Below are positions 19,001 to 27,611 of a stretch of 64,000 nucleotides of DNA, piece by piece. Every line of letters begins with the position of its first letter. Position 1 is the first letter of the stretch. This DNA comes from an uncultured Lachnospiraceae bacterium (GTDB taxonomy: Bacteria; Bacillota; Clostridia; Lachnospirales; Lachnospiraceae): the NCBI GenBank assembly GCA_944381615.1, contig CALWLT010000034.1:56106-120105 (forward strand), in the 5' to 3' direction. Under the pieces are notes generated by a model. The model was not told the origin of the DNA and searched no databases. It was given only the letters and a program-made list of their open reading frames with translations. The position numbers and the translations under genes were made by a program.

Positions 19001-20106
19001 ATTACGGGCGGGAGATGCTGATATACACGGCGGAGACGATCAGCAAGATTTTCCGCCGGGCGCTTACGTTCCGGACCTGGGACGCGGAGTTCGTGGTGCT
19101 CTGCACGAATGTGACGCGGGAGGTTTTCTCGGGGCAGTGCACGCGGCTTCAGGTCGTGCTGCAGCGGCGTTATCCCAACAAGCTGCGCTTCGGAAGTACC
19201 TGGTCGAACAAGATTTTTACCGGGCGCGCGCTGGTGCGGGAGGCGTCCTCCCTCATGCGGGGCGGCGAGCTGCATCCGGAGGAAGAGCGGCAGTCGCTTC
19301 TGGACCGCTATCAGGACGGAGAAGAGAAAAAGAAGATGCAGGGACGCTTTACCGTCTATTTCCAGCCCAAGATCGAGATGGAGAGCGGCGGGCTGGTCGG
19401 CGCGGAGGCGCTGGTGCGCGGCCTGGACGCGCAGGGCGGCGTGATCCCGCCCGCGCAGTTTATCGAGGGAATGGAAAAGAGCGGGGAGATCCGGGAGCTG
19501 GATCTGTTTGTGATGGAGCGGGCGCTTTCGTATCTGGAGCGCTGGCGGGAGGAGGGCCACGAGCTGGTGCCGGTCTCGATCAATTTTTCGCGGACGACGC
19601 TCTTAAACCCGACGTCCCCCGCGGCGGCGCTGGCGTTAAAGAGTCATTATCCGCAGCTGTCGGAGGAGCTTCTGATGATCGAGATCACGGAGACGGCCGG
19701 CGACGTGGGGGAGGAGACGCTCTCGGACGCCATGAACCGCTTCCGCCAGTTCGGGTTCCGCTTTGCGCTGGACGATTTCGGATCGCGCTACGCCAACCTC
19801 TCGATTTTCAGCAATGTGAAATTTAATGAGATCAAACTCGACCGGAGCCTGATCCGCGACCTGCCGGGAAATCCCATCAGCCGCACGCTGGTGCAGGATA
19901 TCGCCCGGATCTGCCGCGACGAAGGGATGCGCTGCGTCGCAGAAGGCGTTGAGACGGAGAAACAGCGGCAGATCCTGATAGAAGCGGGCTGTCGCTGCGC
20001 GCAGGGCTATTACTACGACCGGCCGATGCCGGCCGCGATGTTTGAGTCAAAATACCTGGACCCCCGGGACGGGGAGCAGGAGACAGGAGGAATGAGCTGT
20101 GACTGA
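16039..20106 (+). CDS. Multidomain PAS/GGDEF/GAF/EAL cyclic-di-GMP protein
   Basis: This 1355-residue soluble protein probably hydrolyses, and perhaps makes, cyclic di-GMP in response to several inputs. In order I see a GGDEF-like domain (signature GADEF at 90-94), PAS-like domains around 195-310, 325-440 and 450-590, and a degenerate GGDEF domain (590-740, no signature). A GAF domain (790-925), another degenerate GGDEF domain (WDAEF near 1012) and a C-terminal EAL domain (1100-1340) follow. The EAL domain retains EALVR, EITETA, DDFGSRYANLS, IKLDRSL and EGVET, so phosphodiesterase activity is likely. Cyclase activity is doubtful. No transmembrane segment is seen. Its end overlaps the CheB-CheR gene by eight bases. 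Confidence 0.9.
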   Translation: MKEEAIRKGTSGFDDKLTGLMNENGVRSHVNRYLEHMDPQLPCALLLVNIDDFSEVNASRGRRAGDQELCRIGKLLSHSFRANDIIGRTGADEFVIFISGAVTEETLEEKAQSVRNRLRASSEENGGFRLTASIGVCVAAVAVTYDELCAKARKALKRAKEAGKDRACIENLGGGAPEGNTALHESTPLDSLGIVPILERMEEGVSLLEVAEDGEIRIIYASRSFWRMREKGESAPLPADLMGVGLHPDDALCYAQLLREHVESGKNLSHTYRIRGSGGWRWIEGRVSRIAWARRKQPVFLELSLDVTEMRRSNLWLEEMGQFLQMAVEKAPCVLWEVDVTTETYRLFDCRKSWREQDRAWAKFPDEMLQSAVVAPDSAANFSRFARALLSGAAQGGGNFIMRNRTSGSYGWHSVSYRMIYDEEGNPLRALGISEGNSNLSAGQMQRMEQRFLPDILRYSLAGRLRVDLTKDSVEEVWTEGNELTGTTGGQTYSQLLKSGRLLQFPEDSGEEVLEEFARDRLLAEFEKENRWSTIEFRRVDRSGEIRWSSAVVALGQDPETRDIVMLVFLRDINHKHGWELDLGRPVVRDRITGLYDRATLFALAEHLIADRRRGFCAVAVIWIGGLGESVWAGKPENRQRNRRYVGVALSLTLGSDVLLGLYEEEDTLIAFFPDAESEQNVKKRLEEAFYYIRVLMQEIPAIESLRFVAGVACRRPERADLPLLEAAARYLCESGHSAALDTVFTAGDETWEWDAFQQAEKNSGMTVGSQEMSRDLSGEEKSVAFNCMAAMLTSNSLDDSMGSVLRQIGIYYRASRVYILALSESGQTITMLHEWVSAGHPSIQKVMTDVPIKQYPMFVRCLNEKAPVILTIPGRSGNEDEWHYTVCPLIGEAGMEGFLCIENSREHPADAALLGTLIPYLLQERKRFQVVAGRVDAAGRDGLTGMANLRTYLDVLNTIDSDYYSSLGVLTVDIPHLSYVNSTLGYDYGREMLIYTAETISKIFRRALTFRTWDAEFVVLCTNVTREVFSGQCTRLQVVLQRRYPNKLRFGSTWSNKIFTGRALVREASSLMRGGELHPEEERQSLLDRYQDGEEKKKMQGRFTVYFQPKIEMESGGLVGAEALVRGLDAQGGVIPPAQFIEGMEKSGEIRELDLFVMERALSYLERWREEGHELVPVSINFSRTTLLNPTSPAAALALKSHYPQLSEELLMIEITETAGDVGEETLSDAMNRFRQFGFRFALDDFGSRYANLSIFSNVKFNEIKLDRSLIRDLPGNPISRTLVQDIARICRDEGMRCVAEGVETEKQRQILIEAGCRCAQGYYYDRPMPAAMFESKYLDPRDGEQETGGMSCD

Positions 20107-22675
20107 GAAAGATACCAGAGAAAAGACGGCGGCGCTTCCGGCGCAGAAGGAAATGGCGCTTTCCGTGCAGAAGGCCGCGGCGATTCAGGCGCAGGCCGCG
20201 CCGCTGATCGTCGGTATCGGCGCCTCGGCGGGCGGACTGGAGGCGCTGCAGCAGTTTCTGCTCTGCATGCCGCCCAACAGCGGGCTGAGTTTTGTGATTA
20301 TCCAGCACCTCTCGCCGGATTATAAAAGCCTGATGGCGGATATCCTGGGCAAGGATACGGAGATGATGGTGCTGCAGGCGGAGAACGGGATGGAGATCGA
20401 ACCGGATACGGTGTATCTGATCCCGCCGAAGAACAACATGACGATCCGCGACGGACGCCTGCTTTTAACGGAATTTGTCCAGGGAATGTTAAATCATCCC
20501 ATCGACGTCTTTTTTACCTCTCTGGCGGAGGAAAAAAAGGAGCGGGCCATCGCCGTGATTTTTTCCGGAACGGGATCCGACGGGACCAACGGCATCAAGT
20601 CCGTCAAGGAGCACGGCGGCCTGGTGCTGGTCCAGGATCCGGGCAGCGCCAAGTTCGACGGGATGCCGCGCAGCGCGATCAACACGGGGCTGGTGGATTT
20701 CGTGCTCTCGCCCAAGGAGATCGCGGAGGAGATCCTGAATTTTTCTCACTATCCCACGATCATCCCGCCGCAGGAGGACGAGGAATTTTTTACCGACGAG
20801 GAGACGTTAAGCCGGATCTATTCCATCCTGAAAAAGGTCAGCGGGATTGATTTTACATATTATAAGCGCACGACGGTTATGCGCCGCATTGAACGGCGGA
20901 TGGTCATCACGCACAGCTCCAGCATGAACCGCTTTGCCCATCTGCTGGAGGAGAATCCGGAGGAGGCGTCGGTCCTGGTCAAGGAGATCCTGATCGGCGT
21001 GACGAATTTCTTCCGCGATCCGGAATTTTTTGAAAAACTGAAAAACAATGTGATCTACGGGATTGTGCGCCGGACGGAGGCCAAAGAGCCGATCCGGGTC
21101 TGGAGCGCCGGCTGTTCCACCGGCGAGGAGGCGTATTCGATCGCGATTCTGTTCAAAGAGGTCATGGATGAGCTCAAGGTGCAGAGAGACGTGAAGATTT
21201 TTGCCACCGACGTGGATTCCCGTGCCATCGAGCAGGCCGGCAAGGGCGTGTTTTCCGAGAATATCGCCGATGATGTGAGCATGGAGCGCCTGGCCCGCTT
21301 TTTCCTGAAGAAAAACGATCAGTACTATATTGCGAAAGAGATTCGCCGGATGATTATTTTCGCGCCCCACAATATGCTGTCGGATCCCCCGTTCGGGAAG
21401 CTTGATCTGATCTGCTGCCGGAACGTGATGATTTATTTCCAGCCTGTGCTGCAGAGAGGCCTGTTTGCTATTTTCCATTCGGCGCTGAAAAACAACGGCT
21501 ATCTCTTTCTCGGGAAGAGCGAGACGGCCAGCGAGTACGCGACGGTGTTTAAACCGGTCTGCGCCGCCGAAAAAATCTATATTCACCGGGGGGAAGGAAA
21601 AATGAACGATCTGACGCCGCCAACCTTTCAGATACCGAATATCCAGGCGCTGCCGCCCAGGACGAACGGGCTGGAAGCCAGGGAACAGAATGAGTATGTG
21701 ATGGAGAATTTGTATACGCAGTTTCTGGAGAATTTCCTGCCGGCATCGGTGGTTATTAATGAGAAAAACGACGTAGTCCATTTCTTTGGCAATTATCAGG
21801 ATTACCTGTCGCTGGCGTTGGGAAAAGCGACCTTAAACTTCTTCAGCATCCTGCGCAAGGATCTGAGCCTGGTCGCTTCCACGGCCATCAACCGCTGCCG
21901 GACGGAGGGCGGCGCGGTCACGTACACGGGGATTTCCGTGGACTGCGAGAGCGGAAGCCGGACGATCGATTTGGTCGTCAGCCCGATCCAGGGAAATAAC
22001 GGCAGCGATACCGGCCTGGTGGCGGTGCTGTTTAACGAGAAGGGGACGGCGATGCCGGTGGGCGGCACGACGGAGAAATACGACGTGGATACCACGGCGG
22101 CGCGCCGGATCACGGATCTGGAGCAGGAGCTGCAGGAGTCGCAGAACGATCTGCGCACGACGATCGGCGAGCTGGAGACGGTCAATGAAGAGCTTCAGGC
22201 GGCCAACGAGGAGCTTCTGACGGCCAACGAGGAGCTGCAGAGCTCGAATGAGGAGCTGCAGTCCGTCAACGAGGAACTCTATACGGTCAACACGGAGTAC
22301 CAGCAGAAGCTGGACGAGCTGACGATGATGACCAACGACCTTTCCAACTTCCTTTCCTCGACGATGATCGGGATCCTGTTTGTGGACAGCAACCTGAATA
22401 TCCGGAAATTTACGGAATACGTGGGCCGCGAGTTCCAGCTGATGGATCACGACGTGGGCCGTTCCATTCAGATTTTTGCCCACAGCTTCCCGGACGAGGA
22501 TATCGTGAAGGACGCCGAGACGGTGCTGCGGGATCTGATCCCCATCGACCGCGAGGTAACCGCGATGAACGGCCGCTTCTATACGCTGCGAATTGCGCCC
22601 TACCGGACGATGGAAAACAGCATCCGCGGCCTGGTTATCACAATTATTGACAGCCTGGGCACCAACCGCGTATAA
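20099..22675 (+). CDS. CheB-CheR fusion with coiled coil and PAS-like domain
   Basis: This 858-residue protein begins with GTG inside the previous gene. The CheB methylesterase domain (residues 35-220) has its triad at Ser43 (GASAGG), His70 (IIQHLSP) and Asp161 (GTGSDGTNG). It lacks the usual receiver domain. The CheR methyltransferase domain (235-500) has the SAM motif VWSAGCSTGEEAYSIA. A heptad-like NEELQ/ANEEL coiled coil (about 670-740) and a PAS-like domain (to 858) follow. No histidine kinase module is attached. Such fusions are thought to signal through modification of unknown targets, and coupling to the upstream GGDEF/EAL gene suggests one pathway (inference). Confidence 0.92.
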   Translation: MTEKDTREKTAALPAQKEMALSVQKAAAIQAQAAPLIVGIGASAGGLEALQQFLLCMPPNSGLSFVIIQHLSPDYKSLMADILGKDTEMMVLQAENGMEIEPDTVYLIPPKNNMTIRDGRLLLTEFVQGMLNHPIDVFFTSLAEEKKERAIAVIFSGTGSDGTNGIKSVKEHGGLVLVQDPGSAKFDGMPRSAINTGLVDFVLSPKEIAEEILNFSHYPTIIPPQEDEEFFTDEETLSRIYSILKKVSGIDFTYYKRTTVMRRIERRMVITHSSSMNRFAHLLEENPEEASVLVKEILIGVTNFFRDPEFFEKLKNNVIYGIVRRTEAKEPIRVWSAGCSTGEEAYSIAILFKEVMDELKVQRDVKIFATDVDSRAIEQAGKGVFSENIADDVSMERLARFFLKKNDQYYIAKEIRRMIIFAPHNMLSDPPFGKLDLICCRNVMIYFQPVLQRGLFAIFHSALKNNGYLFLGKSETASEYATVFKPVCAAEKIYIHRGEGKMNDLTPPTFQIPNIQALPPRTNGLEAREQNEYVMENLYTQFLENFLPASVVINEKNDVVHFFGNYQDYLSLALGKATLNFFSILRKDLSLVASTAINRCRTEGGAVTYTGISVDCESGSRTIDLVVSPIQGNNGSDTGLVAVLFNEKGTAMPVGGTTEKYDVDTTAARRITDLEQELQESQNDLRTTIGELETVNEELQAANEELLTANEELQSSNEELQSVNEELYTVNTEYQQKLDELTMMTNDLSNFLSSTMIGILFVDSNLNIRKFTEYVGREFQLMDHDVGRSIQIFAHSFPDEDIVKDAETVLRDLIPIDREVTAMNGRFYTLRIAPYRTMENSIRGLVITIIDSLGTNRV

Positions 22676-22715
22676 TGGCGGTAAAATGAACAGGAATGCA
22701 GGAGGAGAATACAGT

Positions 22716-23234
22716 ATGCAGAACCCGGTTATTACAATCGAGATGGAAAACGGCGACCTCATCAAGGCGGAGCTTTATCCGGAGGTGGCGCCCAACACGG
22801 TCAACAATTTTCTGAGCCTGGTGGGGAAGGGCTTTTATGACGGCCTGATCTTCCACCGTGTGATCAAGGGCTTTATGATTCAGGGCGGCTGCCCGCAGGG
22901 AACCGGCATGGGCGGCCCTGGCTACAGCATCCGCGGCGAATTTACGCAGAACGGCTTCCAGAATGATCTGAAGCACACGAAGGGCGTGCTCTCCATGGCG
23001 CGGGCGATGGATCCGGACTCGGCCGGCTCGCAGTTCTTTATCATGCACGAGGATTCCCCGCATCTGGACGGCTCGTACGCGGCGTTCGGCATGGTCACGG
23101 AGGGGCTGGACGTGGTAGACAAGATCGCGTCGGTGCGCACGGACTGGGGCGACCGGCCGTTAAAAGAGCAGCGGATCCGCAAGATCACGGCGGAAACGTT
23201 TGGCGAGACGTATCCGGAGCCGGAGAAATGCTGA
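22716..23234 (+). CDS. Peptidyl-prolyl cis-trans isomerase, cyclophilin type
   Basis: This 172-residue cytoplasmic cyclophilin speeds proline isomerisation in folding proteins. The family core is seen in PNTVNNFLSLVGKGFYDGLIFHRV split around residues 26-50, the active-site GFMIQGG, and SAGSQFFI. GGAGGAG eight bases upstream sets the start at 22716. It lies 40 bases after the CheB-CheR gene and 22 bases before the acetyltransferase gene, on the same strand. Confidence 0.93.
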   Translation: MQNPVITIEMENGDLIKAELYPEVAPNTVNNFLSLVGKGFYDGLIFHRVIKGFMIQGGCPQGTGMGGPGYSIRGEFTQNGFQNDLKHTKGVLSMARAMDPDSAGSQFFIMHEDSPHLDGSYAAFGMVTEGLDVVDKIASVRTDWGDRPLKEQRIRKITAETFGETYPEPEKC

Positions 23235-23256
23235 TGCGCCGGCGCAGCGGGAAACG

Positions 23257-24054
23257 ATGAAACAGGAATGGAAGACGGAGACGGACGGGATTTCCTGTAC
23301 CGTTACCGTGTCGGATGAGAGAGAGACTCTTCTGGCCGCGCAGGCGGCCGGGGGAGCCATTATTGGAATCTGGGATCCGGAGAGCGGCCGGGAGGAGGCG
23401 TTTCCCCCCGGCTGTCTTTATCTGGTTCCGTCGATCCGCGATGTGACCCCGGCGCTTCTGGAGCGCGCCGCGCGCCGTCATCTGGATCTTCCGCTTGAAA
23501 TCGCCAGAACCGCGCGGCTTACCATCCGCGAGTTTGCCGCGGCGGATCCGCTGGAGCCGGAATCTGCCTGGGACGGGGACGGCGTGTTTTCCCATCGGGA
23601 AAAGAGAGAGGCCTACCGCAGGAATCAGTACCGCTTTTTTGAGTGCGGCCTGTGGGCGCTGGTGCACACAGAGAGCGGGCGGCTGATCGGGAAGGCGGGA
23701 ATTACGGGCGGCGAGCTGGGGTATCACATCTATCCGCCGTTCAGGCGGCAGGGCTACGCCTGGGAGGCCTGCCGGGCGATCCTTCAATACGCCTGGGAAG
23801 AGCTTAACTGTCCGGAGATCGGGCTGTGGGTGGACTCGGAAAATATCCCTTCGCAGGCTCTGGCGCGGGCGCTGGGCTTTTCGCCGGACGGCTGTCCGGG
23901 CGGGACGCTAAGAGAAGGGAAACCGGCCGGCTGTCCGGGCATACGGTTTGCCAATCCGGACGGAGCGCGCGGGAACGATCGGGCGGACACAGGCCGCGCC
24001 TACTGGCGGATTCGGCGGCCGGGCGGACCGGCGGCGGACGGAGAAGAAATATAG
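23257..24054 (+). CDS. GNAT family N-acetyltransferase
   Basis: This 265-residue protein has a GNAT acetyltransferase fold in its second half. The acetyl-CoA-binding region is GYHIYPPFRRQGYAWEACRA (Q/RxxGxG/A-type loop), and the strand-helix pair IGLWVDSENIPSQALARALGF is typical of RimJ/RimL-like members. The first 85 residues form an extra domain I do not recognise. The last 50 residues are Gly/Pro/Arg-rich and look unstructured. The start at 23257 is preceded by a weak GCGGGAAAC. The substrate is unknown. Confidence 0.78.
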   Translation: MKQEWKTETDGISCTVTVSDERETLLAAQAAGGAIIGIWDPESGREEAFPPGCLYLVPSIRDVTPALLERAARRHLDLPLEIARTARLTIREFAAADPLEPESAWDGDGVFSHREKREAYRRNQYRFFECGLWALVHTESGRLIGKAGITGGELGYHIYPPFRRQGYAWEACRAILQYAWEELNCPEIGLWVDSENIPSQALARALGFSPDGCPGGTLREGKPAGCPGIRFANPDGARGNDRADTGRAYWRIRRPGGPAADGEEI

Positions 24055-24075
24055 GCGGGAAAATCAGGGTTCCTA

Positions 24076-24104
24076 TTGTATTTTTCGTGTACAGAGTATA
24101 TAAT
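24076..24104 (+). promoter_or_regulatory. Sigma-A promoter of the ispE-gntR operon
   Basis: TTGTAT at 24076-24081 and TATAAT at 24099-24104 are 17 bases apart. The region is AT-rich and lies about 70 bases before ispE. Confidence 0.75.
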
Positions 24105-24107
24105 ATA

Positions 24108-24117
24108 TTGTATACAA
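24108..24117. promoter_or_regulatory. Palindromic GntR/FCD-type operator
   Basis: TTGTATACAA is a perfect 10-bp palindrome just downstream of the -10 box, where bound protein would block initiation. The form N-N-GTATAC-N-N is typical of FadR-subfamily sites, and a FadR-type regulator is the second gene of this operon, so autoregulation is likely. Confidence 0.6.
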
Positions 24118-24170
24118 AAAAATAACAAAGTACAATCTGCAGGCGACAGTGCACGGATGGAGGAATTCGG

Positions 24171-25064
24171 ATGATAAAGCACCTGAGACTGAAGGCCTAC
24201 GGCAAGATTAACCTGGGCCTGGACGTGATTCGCAGGAGGCCGGACGGCTATCACGAGGTAAAAATGATCATGCAGACGGTGCGGCTGTATGATCAGATCG
24301 AGATGACGCGCGGCGGAGCGCCGGGGATTCGTTTGAGCACGAATCTTTATTACCTTCCGGATAATGAGAATAATCTGGGATACCGGGCGGCCCGCCTTTT
24401 GATGGAGGAATTCGGCGTTCAGGAGGGGCTTTCCATTAAAATTCACAAATGTATTCCGGTGGCGGCCGGGATGGCGGGAGGAAGCAGCGATGCGGCCGCC
24501 GTCCTCTACGGCGTCAACCGGATGTTCGGGCTGGGTCTTTCGCTCGGGCAGCTGATGGAGCGGGGCGTTTCTCTGGGCGCGGATGTGCCGTACTGCCTGA
24601 TGCGGGGAACGGCGCTCTCGGAAGGGATTGGAGAAAAGCTTACGCCGCTCCCTCCCATGCCGCAGTGCCGGGTCCTGATCGCCAAGCCGCCGGTCAGCGT
24701 TTCCACGCGCTGGGTTTATGAGGGGCTTGATCTGCCTTCTCTGGGGCCGGAGGCGCATCCGGATATTGACGGGATCCGCGAAGCGATCGAGAAAGGCGAT
24801 CTGCGCGGCGTATCGTCCCGCGTGGGAAATATCCTGGAGACGGTCACGATCCCGGCGCATCCGGAAATCGGGGTCATCAAAGAGAAAATGAAGGAGTGCG
24901 GGGCGCTCTGCTCCCTGATGAGCGGCAGCGGGCCGACGGTATTCGGGCTTTTCGCCAATCCCGCCGCGGCCAGGAAGGCTTACGGGGAACTGCGTTTCGG
25001 CAGCGGTTCGGGGCTTGCCAGACAGGTGTATCTGACGGGCTTTTACAACAGGAGGGGGAATTAG
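24171..25064 (+). CDS. ispE: 4-diphosphocytidyl-2-C-methyl-D-erythritol kinase
   Basis: IspE phosphorylates CDP-methylerythritol in the non-mevalonate pathway to isoprenoids, including the undecaprenyl carrier used for cell-wall glycans. The 297-residue GHMP kinase shows AYGKINLGLDV at the N-terminus, the ATP loop PVAAGMAGGSSDAAA near 98-112 and the C-terminal LMSGSGPTVFG. It starts about 70 bases after a clear promoter. Only three bases separate it from the regulator gene. Confidence 0.96.
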   Translation: MIKHLRLKAYGKINLGLDVIRRRPDGYHEVKMIMQTVRLYDQIEMTRGGAPGIRLSTNLYYLPDNENNLGYRAARLLMEEFGVQEGLSIKIHKCIPVAAGMAGGSSDAAAVLYGVNRMFGLGLSLGQLMERGVSLGADVPYCLMRGTALSEGIGEKLTPLPPMPQCRVLIAKPPVSVSTRWVYEGLDLPSLGPEAHPDIDGIREAIEKGDLRGVSSRVGNILETVTIPAHPEIGVIKEKMKECGALCSLMSGSGPTVFGLFANPAAARKAYGELRFGSGSGLARQVYLTGFYNRRGN

Positions 25065-25067
25065 ACA

Positions 25068-25748
25068 ATGGGGAATCAGTTTGAGGTAAGCATGAACGAG
25101 TACCTTCCGCTGCGGGATGTGGTGTTTAATACGCTGCGGCAGGCGATCCTGAAAGGGGAGCTGGCCCCGGGCGAGCGCCTGATGGAGATTCAGCTGGCGC
25201 AGAAGCTGGGGGTCAGCCGGACGCCCATCCGGGAGGCGATCCGCAAGCTGGAGCTGGAAGGACTGGTGCTGATGATTCCGCGCCGGGGGGCGGAGGTCGC
25301 CAAGATCTCAGAAAAGAGCCTCAAGGATGTGCTGGAGGTGCGCCGTTCGCTGGAGGAGCTGGCCATCGAGCTGGCCTGCCAGCGGATGACAGAGGCGGAG
25401 CTTGCGCAGCTCGAGCGGGCGCAGGCGGCGTTCCGGGACGCGATCGGAGAGGGCGATGCGATGAAGATCGCCGAGCTGGATGAGGCGTATCACGATGTGA
25501 TCTATAACTGCACCAGAAACGCGCGCCTGGTTCAGATCCTCAATAACCTGCGGGAGCAAATGTACCGTTTCCGCCTGGAATACATCAAGGAGGAGGACAA
25601 GCGCCAGATTCTTCTTCTGGAGCATGAAAAAATTCTCTTGGCGCTGCAGGGGCGCCGCGTGGCGGAAGCGCGGGCGGCGGTGCGGGAGCACATTGACAAT
25701 CAGGAAATTACCGTGCTGAAAACGATTAAGGAGAGGGAAGAGGAATGA
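25068..25748 (+). CDS. GntR family regulator, FadR/FCD subfamily
   Basis: This 226-residue DNA-binding regulator has an N-terminal winged helix-turn-helix (GERLMEIQLAQKLGVSRTPI and REAIRKLELEGL, residues 35-70). An all-helical FCD ligand-binding domain follows, with acidic and His positions in DEAYHDVIYN. Its first codon is three bases after ispE, and its last four bases overlap the aldo/keto reductase gene, so all are co-transcribed. A TTGTATACAA palindrome at the operon promoter is its probable site. The effector is unknown. Confidence 0.9.
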   Translation: MGNQFEVSMNEYLPLRDVVFNTLRQAILKGELAPGERLMEIQLAQKLGVSRTPIREAIRKLELEGLVLMIPRRGAEVAKISEKSLKDVLEVRRSLEELAIELACQRMTEAELAQLERAQAAFRDAIGEGDAMKIAELDEAYHDVIYNCTRNARLVQILNNLREQMYRFRLEYIKEEDKRQILLLEHEKILLALQGRRVAEARAAVREHIDNQEITVLKTIKEREEE

Positions 25749-26965
25749 CATTTAAAGAGAAGTATCTGTCGGGGCAGATTGCGTTTGAGGAGATTGACCG
25801 CTACATCGAGATCTGGAACCGCTCGGACGACGAGCAGACGCTGGCGCATTTTCTGGGGCTTAACGCGGACGAGGAGGACGCCTGGATTGACGGGAGCGAC
25901 GAGGATTTAAAGGAGATGCTGGATCGCAGGGAGAAAGTTCCCGGGACGCCGGTTACCCTGGGAAGGACGGACATCATTGTCAATAAAAACGGGTTCGGCG
26001 CGCTGCCGATCCAGCGGATTTCTTTTGAGGACGCGGGGGCTTTACTGCGAAAAGCCTATGACGCCGGGATCCGGTTTTTTGACACGGCGCGCGTCTACAG
26101 CGACAGCGAGGAGAAAATCGGCCGCGCGCTGAGCGATGTGCGAAACCATCTCTATCTGGCGACCAAGACGGCGGCCGCGAATGCGGAGGAATTCTGGAAG
26201 GATCTGGAGACGAGCCTGAAGAATCTGAAGACGGATTATGTGGATCTCTATCAGTTCCACAATCCGGAGTTCTGCCCGAAGCCCGGGGACGGGAGCGGGC
26301 TCTATGAGGCCATGCTGGAGGCGAAAAAACAGGGGAAGATCCGGTTTATCGGGATCACGAACCACCGCATGGCGGTCGCCGAGGAGGCGGTTGCCTCGGG
26401 GCTTTATGACACGCTGCAGTTCCCGTTTAATTACCTTTCCACGGAGCGCGAGATCGCGCTCGCCGGGGCCTGCCGGGAACAGAATATGGGATTTATCGCC
26501 ATGAAAGCGCTCTCCGGCGGACTGCTCACAGATTCGGCCGCGGTTTACGCCTGGATGGCGCAGTATGAAAATGTGCTTCCCATCTGGGGCGTGCAGCGCG
26601 AGTCGGAGCTGGACGAATTCCTCCGTTATATCGAGAATCCGCCGCAGCTGGACGAAGAGAGACGGGCCGTGATCGCGCGGGATCAGAAGGAGCTGGCGGG
26701 AGAATTCTGCCGCGGCTGCGGTTACTGCATGCCCTGTCCGGTGGGGATCGAGATTAACAACTGCGCGAGAATGTCGCTGCTTTTGCGCCGTTCTCCTTCC
26801 GAGGTGCAGCTGAACGCCGAGGGGCAGGCGAAGATGAAGAAGATCGAAGAATGCCTGCACTGCGGCACCTGCAGCTCAAGATGTCCCTACGGCCTGGATA
26901 CGCCGCGGCTTCTGGAGGAGAATTACCGCGATTACAAAGAGGTTCTGGCGGGGAAACCGCTGTAG
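25745..26965 (+). CDS. Aldo/keto reductase with C-terminal ferredoxin-like domain
   Basis: This 406-residue fused oxidoreductase has an N-terminal extension of about 60 residues and a TIM-barrel aldo/keto reductase domain. The Asp-Tyr part of the catalytic set lies in FFDTARVYSDSE, and the Lys in LYLATKTAA. The C-terminal domain carries two cysteine clusters, CRGCGYCMPCPVG and CLHCGTCSSRCPYG, predicted to bind 4Fe-4S centres. Such reductases are common in anaerobes, and their substrates are mostly unknown. Translation is coupled to gntR by a four-base overlap. Confidence 0.9.
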   Translation: MTFKEKYLSGQIAFEEIDRYIEIWNRSDDEQTLAHFLGLNADEEDAWIDGSDEDLKEMLDRREKVPGTPVTLGRTDIIVNKNGFGALPIQRISFEDAGALLRKAYDAGIRFFDTARVYSDSEEKIGRALSDVRNHLYLATKTAAANAEEFWKDLETSLKNLKTDYVDLYQFHNPEFCPKPGDGSGLYEAMLEAKKQGKIRFIGITNHRMAVAEEAVASGLYDTLQFPFNYLSTEREIALAGACREQNMGFIAMKALSGGLLTDSAAVYAWMAQYENVLPIWGVQRESELDEFLRYIENPPQLDEERRAVIARDQKELAGEFCRGCGYCMPCPVGIEINNCARMSLLLRRSPSEVQLNAEGQAKMKKIEECLHCGTCSSRCPYGLDTPRLLEENYRDYKEVLAGKPL

Positions 26966-26982
26966 AAAGAGGGGGACTGGGG

Positions 26983-27597
26983 ATGGATGCCGGGAGACTG
27001 GATCGGCAGTTCGGTTTTTTCAGAGAGATCGATAAGGAAAAGGAGATCGGACGGCAGACGTATCTGGCGGACGCGTCGCGCAAGGAAAACGACGCGGAAC
27101 ACGCCTGGCATATGGCGATCATGGCGGTGCTGCTGGCGGAGTACGCCAACGAACCCATCGACGTGCTGAAAACGGTCACGATGCTGCTGATTCACGATCT
27201 GGTGGAGATCGACGCCGGGGATACGTTTGCCTACGACGAGGAGGGCAAGAAAACGCAGCATGCCAGGGAGACGGCGGGGGCCGACCGGATTTTCGGCCTG
27301 CTTCCGGACGATCAGCAGAGACAGCTGCGGAGGCTGTGGGAAGAATTCGAGGAGGGAAAGACGCCGGAGGCGCGCTTTGCCCGCACGATGGACAACATTC
27401 AGCCCGCGATGCTAAACGATGCGTCCGGCGGCAGATCCTGGCAGGAAAAGGGCGTTTTCCTGGATCAGATCTTAAAGCGCAACCAGAATACGGGGGACGG
27501 CTCCCGCGCGCTGTGGGAGTACTCCCGCAAACATTTTATTGAACCGCATGTAGCGGCCGGGCATATCCGGCTCAGAGAGCAGGAAGAGGAAAGCTGA
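26983..27597 (+). CDS. HD domain phosphohydrolase (YfbR/HDDC2-like)
   Basis: This 204-residue cytoplasmic metal-dependent phosphohydrolase is probably a 5'-nucleotidase-type HD protein. Metal ligands are suggested by AEHAWHMA (first His) and the HD pair in LLIHDLVEIDAGDTF, with a later Asp in ARTMDNIQP. I set the start at 26983, 18 bases after the reductase stop, behind AGAGGGGGACTGGGG. It is the last gene of the ispE operon and runs convergently into spoIIR, whose stop is only 15 bases away. Confidence 0.85.
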   Translation: MDAGRLDRQFGFFREIDKEKEIGRQTYLADASRKENDAEHAWHMAIMAVLLAEYANEPIDVLKTVTMLLIHDLVEIDAGDTFAYDEEGKKTQHARETAGADRIFGLLPDDQQRQLRRLWEEFEEGKTPEARFARTMDNIQPAMLNDASGGRSWQEKGVFLDQILKRNQNTGDGSRALWEYSRKHFIEPHVAAGHIRLREQEEES

Positions 27598-27611
27598 GGG
27601 CGGCGCGCCCG

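Noticed and set aside
22593..22715. Longer cyclophilin starting at 22593
   Set aside because: The extension lies in the CheB-CheR coding region and has no ribosome site; GGAGGAG directly precedes ATG 22716.
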